Counted from the first letter of the stretch, positions 16,047 through 26,100 are shown. The stretch is 37,034 nucleotides of DNA from Chloroflexota bacterium (GCA_016876015.1 VGOD01000006.1:28920-65953), one strand, 5' to 3'. Translations and numbers: made by a program. The notes: generated from the letters alone by a model not told the origin.

Positions 16047-18551
16047 TTAGTGATTGATCAGGGTGGGGAAGAAAACCTTGCTTCCTTGCCGGTCAGCCAG
16101 CTCAGCCGGCCCGCAGCGAGCGCCGGTCAGGGCGTCGGCCAGCCAGTACCAGTAGCTCTGACCTGGCAGGGCCGTCGCATCTACGAAGCGATAAACGCCG
16201 GCCGTCGTCTCGGCAATCGGCTGGCTGGTGAGACGCATCTCGCCGATCCCCTTGCGGTTGTCGGCCCGCCACACGTGAAAGCTGGCCGCCCGACCGGCCA
16301 GGGTGGCCCAGGTCAGCACGACCTGACCGTCCGTGGCGACGACCTCGAACTGCTGCACGGCGGTCCCTGTCGGCGATTGGTAGCCGAAGTTGAGACCCAG
16401 GTTTTCGGTAAGGGTCGTGGTCAGGGTGATCACGTGGCTGGACGGCGTGGTGAGTATGAAACTGCCGTGCAGACGCGGCGCGGCCACGGTGTAGACGCCG
16501 GGCAGCAAATCCTCGGCCAGGAACGCGCCCTGATGGTCGGTCGTCAACGCCAGGCTGATGCTGCGACGCGCCGCGTCCACACCCGCCACCGCGATCGGCA
16601 GGCCGCTCACATTCCCGATTTCACCGGGATCAGGCGCGCCGTTCACGTTGACATCCAGCCAGGCGCGGCCGCTCAGCCGCACATATAGCAGGTCGCCGAA
16701 GTCATTTCCTTTCGACAGGCCGATGGCCCCGCGCACGATGAGGCGCACGGGCCGGCCGCCGGGCGCGGAGCTGACGAGTCCGTTGCCCGACTCGATCACC
16801 ACGTAGTTGCCGGGCAGTTGATCCGCGAAGATGTAGTTGCCCTGGCTGTCCGTCAGCGTGAACGCCAACGACGCATCCGAGTCGCGCTGGCCGTCGCGGT
16901 CCGCGTCCGCATAGAGGTCAACCCGGATGCCCGGCGCGCCGGCCTCGGTGGGCTGCTGCATGCCGTCCTGGTTCCAGTCGTAGTACACCGTGCCGAGAAT
17001 CGCGCCGCGGCCGGCATAGCCGAAGTCCGCGGTCAGATCGAGACCGGCCGCGGGCACGGTGACCGTGTAGGGCTGAGTCTGATTGTTGTCGTTGGCGCCC
17101 GGCATGGGGCCAGGCGGGGTGGAATGCAGGCTGGTCAATACGCCGAAGTCGTCGTAGACCTGCACTGCATAGACGCCGGCAGGTACGCCCAGAAAGGCGT
17201 AGCCGCCATCCGCGCCGGTGGTGGCATAGGCGAGGATGTCTTCACCTTCTAGCAGCGCCAGCACTACGCCCGGCTGCCCGAAATCGCCCGCGCCGGGGTC
17301 GAAGCGGCCGTCGCCGTCCACATCGATCCAAAGCTGATCTCCGATCACGCTCGTCCCCGCGCTGCCCGACGGGTAGAAGCCGAAATCGGCCGCCAGGTAG
17401 CTCTGGCCGCCGGCCAGGTTGACCGGTAGGGGATCGGCCTGGGCGTGCCCATCGGCGCCGGGGCTGCCCAGGGGCGAAGCGTGGAAGTCCAGCAAGATGC
17501 CGATCAGATCGCTCACGTGAACGAGATACGCGCCGGCCGGCACGCCGGTGAACCGGTAGTTGCCGCCAGCGCCATCGAGGGCGGCGCGCGTGGTCGCCGT
17601 GGCGATGACCGGCTCGCCCGCATCCCACATGCCGTCGCTATTCTCATCGTGGATTAAGTCAACACTGACTCCCGGCAGCGGCGCATCGCCGGCGTCGAAG
17701 ATGCCGTCCTGGTTCGCATCCAGGAAGACCAGGTTGCCGATCTCTCCCAGGGTATTCGTGATGGCGCGATAGCCGAAATCCGCGTTCAGCTCTTGCCGTC
17801 CGGCCGTGACCGAGACCGTGAGGGGCGTCGCCGTCGTCGCAACCAGGCCAGAGAGTGGACTGCCGGCCGCGACCGCGTAGACGCCGGCCGCCAACTCGAG
17901 ACGATAGACGCCGACGCTGTCAGTGACCGTACAGACAGCCGCGTCGCCGGCCGGCGTCGCGCAGACCTCCAGGTCAGCGATGCCTGGCTCGCCCGGCTGT
18001 TGGAAGCCATCGCCGTCCGCGTCGTGCCAGATGACATCGCCGACCACCGCGCGGTTGGCAGCCGGCGACAGCACATAGGCGAAGTCGGCATCCTTGTTGA
18101 CCTCACCCTGGCCCAGATAGATGGCGGCCGCGGGATTGGGTTGGCTTTGCATGCCGATGACGCGCTGCATTCCGATCAAGACGCCATGCAGATCACTGAC
18201 CGCCACGAAATAGACGCCCGGCGCCAGACCTGCGAACAGGTAGCCTCCATTGGCCGAGGTGACCGTGCTCGCGGCCAGGAGGTCAGCCGGCGGATCGAAG
18301 ACGCCGTTCCCGTCATCCAGGTAGAGATTGACGGTCACGTTGGCGATGCCAGGCTCGCCGATGTCCTCGACGCCGTTGGCGTTGGCGTCGTACCAGATGA
18401 AGTCGCCGATGGCGCCCGCCAGGCTGGTCCTCGGCGCAGACTGGCCGCGAGGTTCCCCGTCGTATCCCATCGCGGTGTGAACTGACCACGGCAGCGCGGC
18501 GACGCATAGACATAGGAGAGCGATGAATCCTGTGTGTACCCGGATATTCAT
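16047..18551 (-). CDS. Secreted protein with six SdrD B-type repeats
   Basis: An 834-residue exported protein: signal peptide (hydrophobic 9-25), then six SdrD B-type domains starting AIGDFIWYDANANG, VVGDVIWHDADGDG, EIGNLVFLDANQDG, VIGDQLWIDVDGDG, ILGTVYYDWNQDG and RLSGRAWLDVNVNG. Each has Asp/Asn-rich calcium-loop-like motifs and a closing ADFGY-type strand. A fibronectin-III-like domain (FHVWRADNRKG, SYWYWLADA) and the tail KVFFPTLINH complete it. It shares the last three modules with the two SdrD genes downstream but is more diverged, and it lacks their linkers and CBM-like domains. The ATG at 18549-18551 has AGGGAGG upstream, and this ribosome binding site lies within a 24-bp block that recurs at 29914-29937. 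Likely surface structural or adhesive protein; a hairpin follows. Confidence 0.9.
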   Translation of the reverse strand: MNIRVHTGFIALLCLCVAALPWSVHTAMGYDGEPRGQSAPRTSLAGAIGDFIWYDANANGVEDIGEPGIANVTVNLYLDDGNGVFDPPADLLAASTVTSANGGYLFAGLAPGVYFVAVSDLHGVLIGMQRVIGMQSQPNPAAAIYLGQGEVNKDADFAYVLSPAANRAVVGDVIWHDADGDGFQQPGEPGIADLEVCATPAGDAAVCTVTDSVGVYRLELAAGVYAVAAGSPLSGLVATTATPLTVSVTAGRQELNADFGYRAITNTLGEIGNLVFLDANQDGIFDAGDAPLPGVSVDLIHDENSDGMWDAGEPVIATATTRAALDGAGGNYRFTGVPAGAYLVHVSDLIGILLDFHASPLGSPGADGHAQADPLPVNLAGGQSYLAADFGFYPSGSAGTSVIGDQLWIDVDGDGRFDPGAGDFGQPGVVLALLEGEDILAYATTGADGGYAFLGVPAGVYAVQVYDDFGVLTSLHSTPPGPMPGANDNNQTQPYTVTVPAAGLDLTADFGYAGRGAILGTVYYDWNQDGMQQPTEAGAPGIRVDLYADADRDGQRDSDASLAFTLTDSQGNYIFADQLPGNYVVIESGNGLVSSAPGGRPVRLIVRGAIGLSKGNDFGDLLYVRLSGRAWLDVNVNGAPDPGEIGNVSGLPIAVAGVDAARRSISLALTTDHQGAFLAEDLLPGVYTVAAPRLHGSFILTTPSSHVITLTTTLTENLGLNFGYQSPTGTAVQQFEVVATDGQVVLTWATLAGRAASFHVWRADNRKGIGEMRLTSQPIAETTAGVYRFVDATALPGQSYWYWLADALTGARCGPAELADRQGSKVFFPTLINH

Positions 18552-18552
18552 A

Positions 18553-18810
18553 GCGCAGCCTCCCTGTGGGACGGCCCATGAAAACGCAAAGGGCAGAGGC
18601 GCAGAGGCGCAAAGATATATGGTTTTCCTGGCGTCTTAGCGTCTTTGCGTTGATCTTCAGGGCAGTTGCTCATGCCGTGTGCGCCGCCACGGCGCATGAA
18701 AACGTCATTGCGAGGAGCGTAGTGTGCGACGAAGCAATCTCCCGGTTAACGAAGGAGATTGCTTCGCAGACTGCGCTCGCAATGACTGGCGGGGTTGATC
18801 TTCGGGACAG
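18553..18810. repeat. Two-slot repeat array 1: conserved block A, module, spacer B, module
   Basis: This fills the intergenic space between two secreted-protein genes. Block A (18553-18576) is identical to 29914-29937. Slot 1 (18578-18666) starts ATGAAAACG, ends TTCAGGGCAG and contains GCAAAG/GCGCAGAG repeats with the inverse CTTTGCG. Spacer B (18667-18695) has CATGCCG...GCCGCCACGGCG. Slot 2 (18696-18810) starts ATGAAAACG, ends TTCGGGACAG and contains the CATTGCGAGGAGCG palindrome. The same order of parts with different contents occurs at 29914-30180. Confidence 0.8.
18704..18786. repeat. Complete CATTGCGAGGAGCG palindromic interspersed element
   Basis: Outer arms GTCATTGCGAG (18704-18714) and CTCGCAATGAC (18776-18786) and inner arms CGAAGCAATCTCC (18730-18742) and GGAGATTGCTTCG (18754-18766) are perfect complements, giving a two-step cruciform. 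I know closely similar elements from many unrelated bacterial genomes. They carry no gene, and their means of spread is unclear to me. Confidence 0.9.
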
Positions 18811-18813
18811 CAC

Positions 18814-21030
18814 TCAGCGAGCCTTGCGCAGAATCGCCGGCAGGTAGACCAGATGGTCCTGGCCGGTTCCGCGGGCGTATTTCAGATCGCCGTTGGTGAC
18901 ATCGTAGTAGCCGATATGCGGCCGGCCGGTTGCGTCCAGGGCCAGCGTCACGTGTGCGCCTACATCGGCTGAGCTATCCACGATCTGGCTATCCCAGTTT
19001 CCGGCTGCCGGCGCGGGAGCCGAGCGCCGTGCGTATCTAAGCACGCCGGCCGTGTCGTCGTAGTAGGCGATGGCCGGCGCGCCCGAACTATGCACGATGA
19101 GCGCATTGAAGCCGGTCGCGCCGGCGCTGGCTGCCGGTTCGCTGATCCAGGCGACGCCGTTCCAATAGGCGTATTTCAGCCGGAAGCCGGTCCAGTCATA
19201 GTAACTGACGTGCAGCCCCCCTCCGCCAGCGAGCGCCAGAGATGGGTAGCCGCCCACATCTCCGGCGCTGTCCACAGTCTGGATGATCCAACCGGTCCCC
19301 ACCCCGCGCGCGTGCTTGAGATCGCCGCGCGCGGCGTCATAGTAAGCCATGTGCGCCGCGTCGTCGCTGGCGATCACCAGCGAGACGAAGCTGATCGGCC
19401 CGACGTTGTCCACAACCTGTCTGGTCCAGCTCGTCCCGGTCCAGCGGGCGTGTTTGAGCACACCGGCCGCCGCGTCGTGATAGGCGAGCTGGGGATTGTC
19501 GGCGCTGTCCAGCGCCAGCGAGAGCCACCTGGCCGTCGCGCTGATCACATCGGCGGTCTGTATTTCCCAGCTCGCGTCGGTCCAACGGGCCAGCTTCACC
19601 GCATGGCTGGCATCGTCGAACAGGCCAATCGCTGGCCGGCCGTCGCGCCCCAGTGCCAGCGACGTGTTCGCGCCGATGGCGCCGCTGAATACCGTTTCGA
19701 TTGACCACTCGACGCCGGTCCAGCGGGCATATTTCAGGCTGCCCAGGCTAGAGTCGTGATAGCTGATGTGCGGCCGGCCGTGGGCGTCGAGCGCCAGAGA
19801 GGTGTAATCGCCCGCGTTGCCGGCGCTGTCCACCGCATCGAGCTGCCAGCGGTCGCCGGTCCAGGCCGCGTGTTTCAGCGCATTATGCGTTAAGTCCAGA
19901 TAGCTGATGGCCGGCCGGCCAGCAGCGTCCAGCGCCAACGAGGTGAACAGACCCACATCTCCTGCGCTGTCCACGACCTGCGTCGCCCAGCCGGCGCCTT
20001 GCCGGCGGCTGTATTTCAGATCGCCGTTGGTCCAGTCGCGATAGCTGATGTGCGCCGCGGCCGCAGCATCCAGCGCCAGCGATGTATGACCGCCGACGTC
20101 CGCGTCGCTGTCAACAACTTCGATCGTCCAACCGCCGCCAGCCAGACCGCGCGCAAACTTCAGGCGGCCGAGTGTGGCATCGTAGTAGCTGAAGTGGGGC
20201 AGTCCCGCGGCATCCAGCGCCAGCGCCGCGTCTGCGCCCACATTCCCATCGCTATCCACAGTATGGATTTCCCAGATGCTGCCGGTCCAGCGGCCATAGC
20301 GCAGATCGCCCGTTGCCAGATCATAGTAGCCGATGTGCGGCCGGCCGGCGGCATCCAGGACCAGCGAGATGTCGCGCGCTGCCGTGCTTGTGCGCACCAC
20401 GGTTTGCACGGCCCAGGCGGTTCCGCTCCAGCGGGCGTATTTGAGGCTGCGCTGCGTGTCGTCGTAATAGGCCAGCCAGGGCCTGCCCGCTTGATCCAAC
20501 GCCAGCGCCGCGCCCGCGCCCACATCGCCCGCGCTATCCACCACCTCGATGCTCCAGCCGCTCTGAGTTCGGCGAGCGTATTTCAGATCGCGATTGCGAG
20601 CGTCGTAATAGCCGATGTGCGGATCGCCGGCGCCGTCCAACGCCAGCGAAGCGTAGGCGCCGACGCCAGCGGCGGAGTCCACCGTCTCCCGGCGCCACCC
20701 GGCGCCGTCGTGCACGGCATAGTAGAGATGGTCGCCGCCGTAGGCGATGGCCGGCCGGCCGGTCGCATCCAACCGCAGGCTGCGATTGCTGATCTCATCG
20801 AACACCTTTGGGCAGTCTACGCACTGGATGGACCAGGCGACAGGCGCCATGCCTGGCGATTCGGCGCGGCCGGCCGGGGCGTGGTCCGACCACGACGGTC
20901 GCGGGGCAAGGAGGCTGACGATGACCAGGTAAAGCGCAAGGGACCAGGCCGGCTGCCGCGCCAAACTCCTGCGGCGACCAACCGGCCTGCTCGATGGGAC
21001 CAACCCGGAACTGCGATACCGTTCAGCCAT
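18814..21030 (-). CDS. Secreted beta-propeller-like protein with 14 tandem repeats
   Basis: A 738-residue protein with an Arg-rich N-terminus and hydrophobic segment (about 29-48), i.e. an exported or membrane-anchored form. The rest is 14 repeats of about 48 residues with the pattern SLALDAxGRPHIxYYDxxxGDLKYARWTGxxW followed by a valine-rich strand and DSAGDVG. The first copy lacks the YYD element. Fourteen copies would make two seven-bladed propellers; this is inference, not homology to a named family. It ends LVYLPAILRKAR, the same kind of tail as the SdrD proteins. No catalytic motif such as sialidase Asp boxes is visible. A hairpin precedes it and repeat array 1 follows. The start at 21028-21030 has only a weak AGATAGG site, so a downstream start is possible. 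Confidence 0.85.
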   Translation of the reverse strand: MAERYRSSGLVPSSRPVGRRRSLARQPAWSLALYLVIVSLLAPRPSWSDHAPAGRAESPGMAPVAWSIQCVDCPKVFDEISNRSLRLDATGRPAIAYGGDHLYYAVHDGAGWRRETVDSAAGVGAYASLALDGAGDPHIGYYDARNRDLKYARRTQSGWSIEVVDSAGDVGAGAALALDQAGRPWLAYYDDTQRSLKYARWSGTAWAVQTVVRTSTAARDISLVLDAAGRPHIGYYDLATGDLRYGRWTGSIWEIHTVDSDGNVGADAALALDAAGLPHFSYYDATLGRLKFARGLAGGGWTIEVVDSDADVGGHTSLALDAAAAAHISYRDWTNGDLKYSRRQGAGWATQVVDSAGDVGLFTSLALDAAGRPAISYLDLTHNALKHAAWTGDRWQLDAVDSAGNAGDYTSLALDAHGRPHISYHDSSLGSLKYARWTGVEWSIETVFSGAIGANTSLALGRDGRPAIGLFDDASHAVKLARWTDASWEIQTADVISATARWLSLALDSADNPQLAYHDAAAGVLKHARWTGTSWTRQVVDNVGPISFVSLVIASDDAAHMAYYDAARGDLKHARGVGTGWIIQTVDSAGDVGGYPSLALAGGGGLHVSYYDWTGFRLKYAYWNGVAWISEPAASAGATGFNALIVHSSGAPAIAYYDDTAGVLRYARRSAPAPAAGNWDSQIVDSSADVGAHVTLALDATGRPHIGYYDVTNGDLKYARGTGQDHLVYLPAILRKAR

Positions 21031-21056
21031 GCGCCACGCCTATCTCGAAGACGTAA

Positions 21057-21087
21057 GCGCCCGCACTCCGATCGGGAGTGCGGGCGC
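21057..21087 (-). terminator. 13-bp perfect hairpin between two secreted-protein genes
   Basis: Arms GCGCCCGCACTCC and GGAGTGCGGGCGC enclose the loop GATCG. It lies 81 bp after the stop of the 646-residue gene and 27 bp before the start of the propeller gene. The downstream minus-strand sequence (TTACG) is only weakly U-rich. It probably separates the peptidase operon from the propeller gene, or attenuates between them. Confidence 0.5.
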
Positions 21088-21167
21088 CGCCGTACAGGAT
21101 GCGGGTGACAGATCAGCGCCGGCCCTGGTGGGGCGCAAAACGCGACACTCGCCCGTATTCTACCCTG

Positions 21168-23108
21168 TCAGTACGCGAAGATCAATTCCGCGCTGTCTAT
21201 CTTGACGTGTTCCTTCTTGGTGACCGTCCCGGTGCGGTTGAACACGTAGAGGCGCAAATCCGCGCTGACCAGTTGGGCGACGGTAGACATGCGCCACAGA
21301 TCGAAGGTGTAGGTCGCTTTGATGTCCTTGTTCCAGATCGTCGGGACCGCCATGCCCAGGCTGACCTCGCGGCCGTCGGGCAGCATCTGCCGCGCTTCCA
21401 GCACCGCGTCATCGTAGAACGCGATGACCTTGATGCGTAGTTGCGGGTCGAACACGTTGGTGGTCGAGCTCAACGAGCCAGGACTCCAGCGCCACATCCA
21501 GAGATAGCCATCCGTGATCCGCAAATCCACGTTGTCGCCGCCAGGCCGCAGCTTGGAGGCAACTTCCGTTCCCTTCAACAGAGCGTTCACCAGCGGCATC
21601 GTGCCGCGCAAGCCGTAACCGATCCCCTTGCCGTCGTTCAGCGCGCCTGCGAGCTTGCGCACGCGATCGTATTCCTTCTTGGTCTGGACCGATGGAGGCG
21701 TCAAGACGGCTTCGATCTCTTTGGCGACCTCGCCGACCGTGGTCCTGGTCGTCAGATCAGGCAGATTCACCGGCGTCTTCGCCAGCAGACGATTGCTGGC
21801 CAGGTTCAGGCGCAGGGCCGCGTACTCCTTGCGTGCATGGCCTTCGTCGCCGCCAGCGCCCTTCAGCAAGGCATCTTCTAGCGACACGATCTCGGGGAAG
21901 ACCAGCGAACTGGCCTGGCCGATTGCGATGAACTGGCTCACCTCCGCCGGAGTATAGTGAGGCTTGCCCTGCTGTTTTACCTCCTTCTTCCAGTCGCCCA
22001 CGGTCAGCGGCCCCACGGTAAACGGGTCATAGTAGCCGATATTGAGCACGCGGTTCAGGCCGGTAGTGAGGGAAAACCCCAGAGCTGACGCATCCTGGCT
22101 GGGAACCCAACTGGCCGGGAGCGTGCCGTTGAGCGTCAGGAGCGCATAGTTGCCGGGCGCTAATCCGGCGAGGGCATATTGCCCGCTGCTATTCGCCGTA
22201 GTTGTGACGACCAGGCGCTCTCCTGCGTCCACCTGACGATTGATGTTCGGATCGGCGTACAGCTCGATCTGCACATGGGGCAGGGGCGGCTCTTCTGGAT
22301 CAATGAACTCATTCCCGTTCCTGTCGTGCCAGATCGTGCCCGAGAGGGACGCAGGCCCGGCGCTCACATCGAGGACTGCCACGTCGAGGTTGGCAGAGAA
22401 GCCGCCCACCTCGCTGCTGACGAGGTTCAGCACGTCAGGCTCCTGGCTCGAGAGCGCGCCCGGCGGCGTGACGCGCAGAATCCGGCGGCCGGGCGCAACA
22501 TTGGTGAAGCTGTAGGAACCCTGGCCGATGCCGCTAGCGGTGACTGTCGAGGCCAGCAGTCTGTCGCTGGCATCCAACTGGCCGTTGCTGTTGGCGTCCT
22601 CGAACAACTCGACCAACGCGTCGCCGATGCCCGGCTCCAGCGGCCCCTGCATCCCGTCCAGGTTGACGTCCTGGAAGACCACGCCCATGATCGTGCCCGG
22701 CGGCGCGACGCCGAAGCTCACGCCGAAAAACTGACCGCCGAAGCTGATGGTTACGGTCGCGGTATTTGGCGTAGTGCTCACCGTGCCCTGGGGCGGCGTC
22801 AGTACAACCAGGTAGGCGCCGTCGTTCAGGTTCAGGAACTCATAGAAGCCATCCGGCCCGGTCGCCGTCTGCGCTATGAGCGCGCCCGTTCCCTGCGCCA
22901 ATAGCTTTAGGGATGCATTGGCGACCCCGTTCTCGCCGATCGGAAAACCATCGCCGTTGAAGTCCATGAACACTTGACCCGAGATCGAGCCACTGCCGTT
23001 CGGTGCGATGGGGTTGGGCTGCGGCTTGGGCGGCGCAGCCCACGCCGGCAGCGACGAGGCCAGGACGAACAACATGACATGCATCAGAAGGCGGGCGCGT
23101 GTGAACAT
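21168..23108 (-). CDS. Secreted protein: three SdrD B-type domains plus an unassigned 280-residue C-terminal domain
   Basis: A 646-residue protein. It has a signal peptide (hydrophobic 8-24, LPAWAAPP). SdrD B-type domains lie at about 39-133 (ISGQVFMDFNGDG), 138-248 (IMGVVFQDVNLDG) and 253-359 (LSGTIWHDRNGNE). From about 365 the sequence changes: TVGDWKKEVKQQGKPHYT, a helical region to about 510, then a beta-rich end (ITDGYLWMWRWSPGS). The GDWKK start faintly recalls the GYWK module found after SdrD-type repeats in other bacteria, which is a weak call. Unlike its neighbours it lacks the FHVWRAD domain and YLP tail. The second B domain resembles that of the adjacent subtilase. It starts 18 bp after that subtilase with AAGGAG upstream, so it is probably in the same operon and perhaps a partner or substrate. 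Confidence 0.85.
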   Translation of the reverse strand: MFTRARLLMHVMLFVLASSLPAWAAPPKPQPNPIAPNGSGSISGQVFMDFNGDGFPIGENGVANASLKLLAQGTGALIAQTATGPDGFYEFLNLNDGAYLVVLTPPQGTVSTTPNTATVTISFGGQFFGVSFGVAPPGTIMGVVFQDVNLDGMQGPLEPGIGDALVELFEDANSNGQLDASDRLLASTVTASGIGQGSYSFTNVAPGRRILRVTPPGALSSQEPDVLNLVSSEVGGFSANLDVAVLDVSAGPASLSGTIWHDRNGNEFIDPEEPPLPHVQIELYADPNINRQVDAGERLVVTTTANSSGQYALAGLAPGNYALLTLNGTLPASWVPSQDASALGFSLTTGLNRVLNIGYYDPFTVGPLTVGDWKKEVKQQGKPHYTPAEVSQFIAIGQASSLVFPEIVSLEDALLKGAGGDEGHARKEYAALRLNLASNRLLAKTPVNLPDLTTRTTVGEVAKEIEAVLTPPSVQTKKEYDRVRKLAGALNDGKGIGYGLRGTMPLVNALLKGTEVASKLRPGGDNVDLRITDGYLWMWRWSPGSLSSTTNVFDPQLRIKVIAFYDDAVLEARQMLPDGREVSLGMAVPTIWNKDIKATYTFDLWRMSTVAQLVSADLRLYVFNRTGTVTKKEHVKIDSAELIFAY

Positions 23109-23126
23109 ATAGTCTCCTTGATTCCG

Positions 23127-26100
23127 TTATCTCACTTCGATGGCCGAGACCATCGGCGACTTTCGGCCGCCGTTTTTCGCAAAGGTGATGGTCAGCAGAC
23201 CATCGGTCACGTTCGTCGTGTAGCTCCTGTCGAGAGCGACTGCCGTGCCGACCAGCGCGTACACATCCAGGGCCGATTCCACCACCACACCTTCGATGGC
23301 GATCTGCATCTTGCGATCGCCCACGGAGGTTGTGGCGAACTCGGCGAACTTCAGCCCGACCTGGTACGCGCCGTTGGGCACGGTGAAGTCATACTTGCTC
23401 ATCCCTTCTCGGTACTTCTGATAGAGCAGGTCATCATTCGTGCCGGCCACGGCCGTGGTGGATGACTTGACGCTGCCGCCGGTATAGCCCCACGATCCCG
23501 CAGCATAGGCTTTGTCGGCCGCCCACACCTGGCCCTGACCATCGGTATAGGTCGTGCCGCCGGCGTTCACGCGCTGGCTATAGGGCGGCGTGGTCGGAGT
23601 GGCCGTGGGCGTGGTGGTCGAGGTCGGTGTGAAGGTGGGGGTGAAGGTCGGTCCACCTGGTGTGATCGTTGGCGTTCGCGTGGCGGTGGGCGTGGCTGTG
23701 GATGGCGGCAGCGCGGTCTTGACCTCGATAGCTGAAACCATCGGCTTGTACTTGCCGCCATTCTGGGCGAAGGCGATGGTCAGCAAGCCATCCGTCACGT
23801 TTGTGGTATAGGTGCGGTCGAAGGCCACTGCCTTGCCGACCAGCGCATAGACGTTGAGGGCGCTTTCCACCTCCGTTCCCTCGATCGTGATCTTCATGAC
23901 GCGCGTGGAGGAACTGCTGGCCGCGAACTCGGCGAACTTCAGCGTGACCTGGTATGCGGCGTTGGGCACGGTGAAGTCGTACTTGCTCATGCCCTCTCGA
24001 TACTTCTGATAGAGCAGGTCATCGTTCGTGCCGGCCACGGCCGTGGTGGACGACTTGGCGGTACCCGAGGCATAGCCCCAGGAGCCGGCCGTGTAAGCCT
24101 GGTCCGCCTGCCAGACCTGTCCCAGCGTGTCTGTATACGCGGAGCCGGCGGCGTTCACGCGTTGCACGTATGGCGGCGTGGTCGGAGTGGCTGTGGCCGC
24201 GGCGGTCTGAGTCGGCGTGGCGCTCTGTGTGGCTGTCGGCGTTGCCGTAGCCGTCGGCGTGCGAGTCGCGGTCGGCAATGCTGTGCCGGTCGGGGTGGCT
24301 GTGGGCGTCGAGGTCGGCGGCGATGTCGGCGTCCGCGTCGCAGTGGGCGAAGCGGTCGCCGTCGGCGAAGGGCTGGCAGTCGGGCCTGGCGTGGGCGTCG
24401 GCGTATAGGGGGTCCAGCTTTGCGCGGCGATCACCGCCCCGCCCGCGTTGATGCGGCCGGCGCCGAAGTATTGATCAGGGCCGGGGTCGCCCAAATCCAC
24501 AACGTTCCCCTGGATCAGGCCGCGCAGGTCCGCGGCGCTCAAGCTCGGTCGGATCGAGAGGATGAGGGCCGCCACGCCGCTGACGTGCGGAGCGGCCATC
24601 GAGGTGCCGCTCTGGAAGGCGTAGCCGGTCGGGTTGCTGGCGGTCCAATAGGTGCTGTAGATGGCGAAGCCGGGCGCGGAGATGTCTATCCACCCGCCGT
24701 AGCTGGAAAGCGACCATAACTGATCGTAGTTGTTGGTGGCAGAGACGGCGAAGGTCTCGCTGTAGTAGGCCGGATAGTACGGAGTGCTGCTGCCGCCGTT
24801 GCCGGCCGCGACGATCATCAGGCAGCCGCGCGCCACGGCGTATTGGACGGCGTCATACAGGGTCGAAGAACTGGTCGTGCCGCCCAGACTCATGTTGATG
24901 ATCTTCACGCCCTGATCCGCTGCGTAGATCAGGCCGTTGGCGACGGCCGACCAACTGCCGTTGTTCAGCGCGTTGAGCACCTTGACCGGCAGGATCTTGA
25001 CACCGGGCGCGATGCCAGTGCTGCCCTGGGCGTTGTTCATCGCGGCCCCAAGGATGCCGGCGACATGTGTGCCGTGGCCGTGGTCGTCGCTGGGGTCGCT
25101 GTCGGAGTTAACAAAGTCGTAGCCCGCCAGTAGGCGCCCCGCGAACTCCGGATGCGACAGCGAGACGCCCGTGTCCAGGATCGCCACGGTGATCGTCGGC
25201 GCGCCGGTGGTGATGTTCCAGGCCGTTTCGGCGTTGATGAGTTGGGGCGCATAGACTGAGTTGGGGTCGCTATAGAGCGGATCGCTCGGCGTCAGGCTCC
25301 CACGCACGACGTAGTCGCGCTCCGCGTAGCGGACCTCTGGTAGATGGACCAGGGCCGCGAGAGTGCCTTCGGCCCGGCCAGGCCGCGTTTCCAGGATGTA
25401 GACTTCAATGCCAGGGATGCGCCCTGTCACCTGCAAGGCGTGCTCTGCCAGGAGTTGGGCGATCCACTCCGGCGACGCGGCGTCGGTGAAACGCACGAGG
25501 ATGCGATCGGCGATGGCTGCCGGCTGTTGCGACCGCCTGCCGATCGGCGCGGCCAGCCAGACGGAGCCGCCGCTCACCTCGTCGCTTTCCAGCGGGATAC
25601 CGATCTGGATCGTCTCGCTGGCGACGCCCGGCGGCTGGATGCGCACGACGCGTGGGCCAGGCCTGAGACCGGTCACGATGTAGTTGCCCTGCACATCGCT
25701 GATGGCCGAGCCAAGCACCGGCTCGCCTGGATCGGCCTGCCCGTTGCCGTTGGCATCCTCGAACACTTCGACCAGGGCATCGGCGATCGGTTGCTCGGTT
25801 GGGCCCTGGAAACCGTCCTCGTTGCTATCATTGTAGACCGCGCCCGAGACGGTCGCAGGCAGCGCGTTGCCGAAGTCCAGCCCCTGGATGGCCTTGTTGT
25901 TCACGGTCACGGTAAGGGTGTTCGGCGTGGTGCTGATGTACGCCTCGGGGTCGGTCTCGATCACGACGTAGTCGGCCGGGGCCAACCCTGCAAAGCTGTA
26001 GGTCCCATCAGCCAGCGTGGTCGTCATCGCCAGGTAGCTCTGGCCGCCGGTGGCCGCATCACGAAGCTCGATATGCACGCTGGCGACGCCGCGTTCGCCA

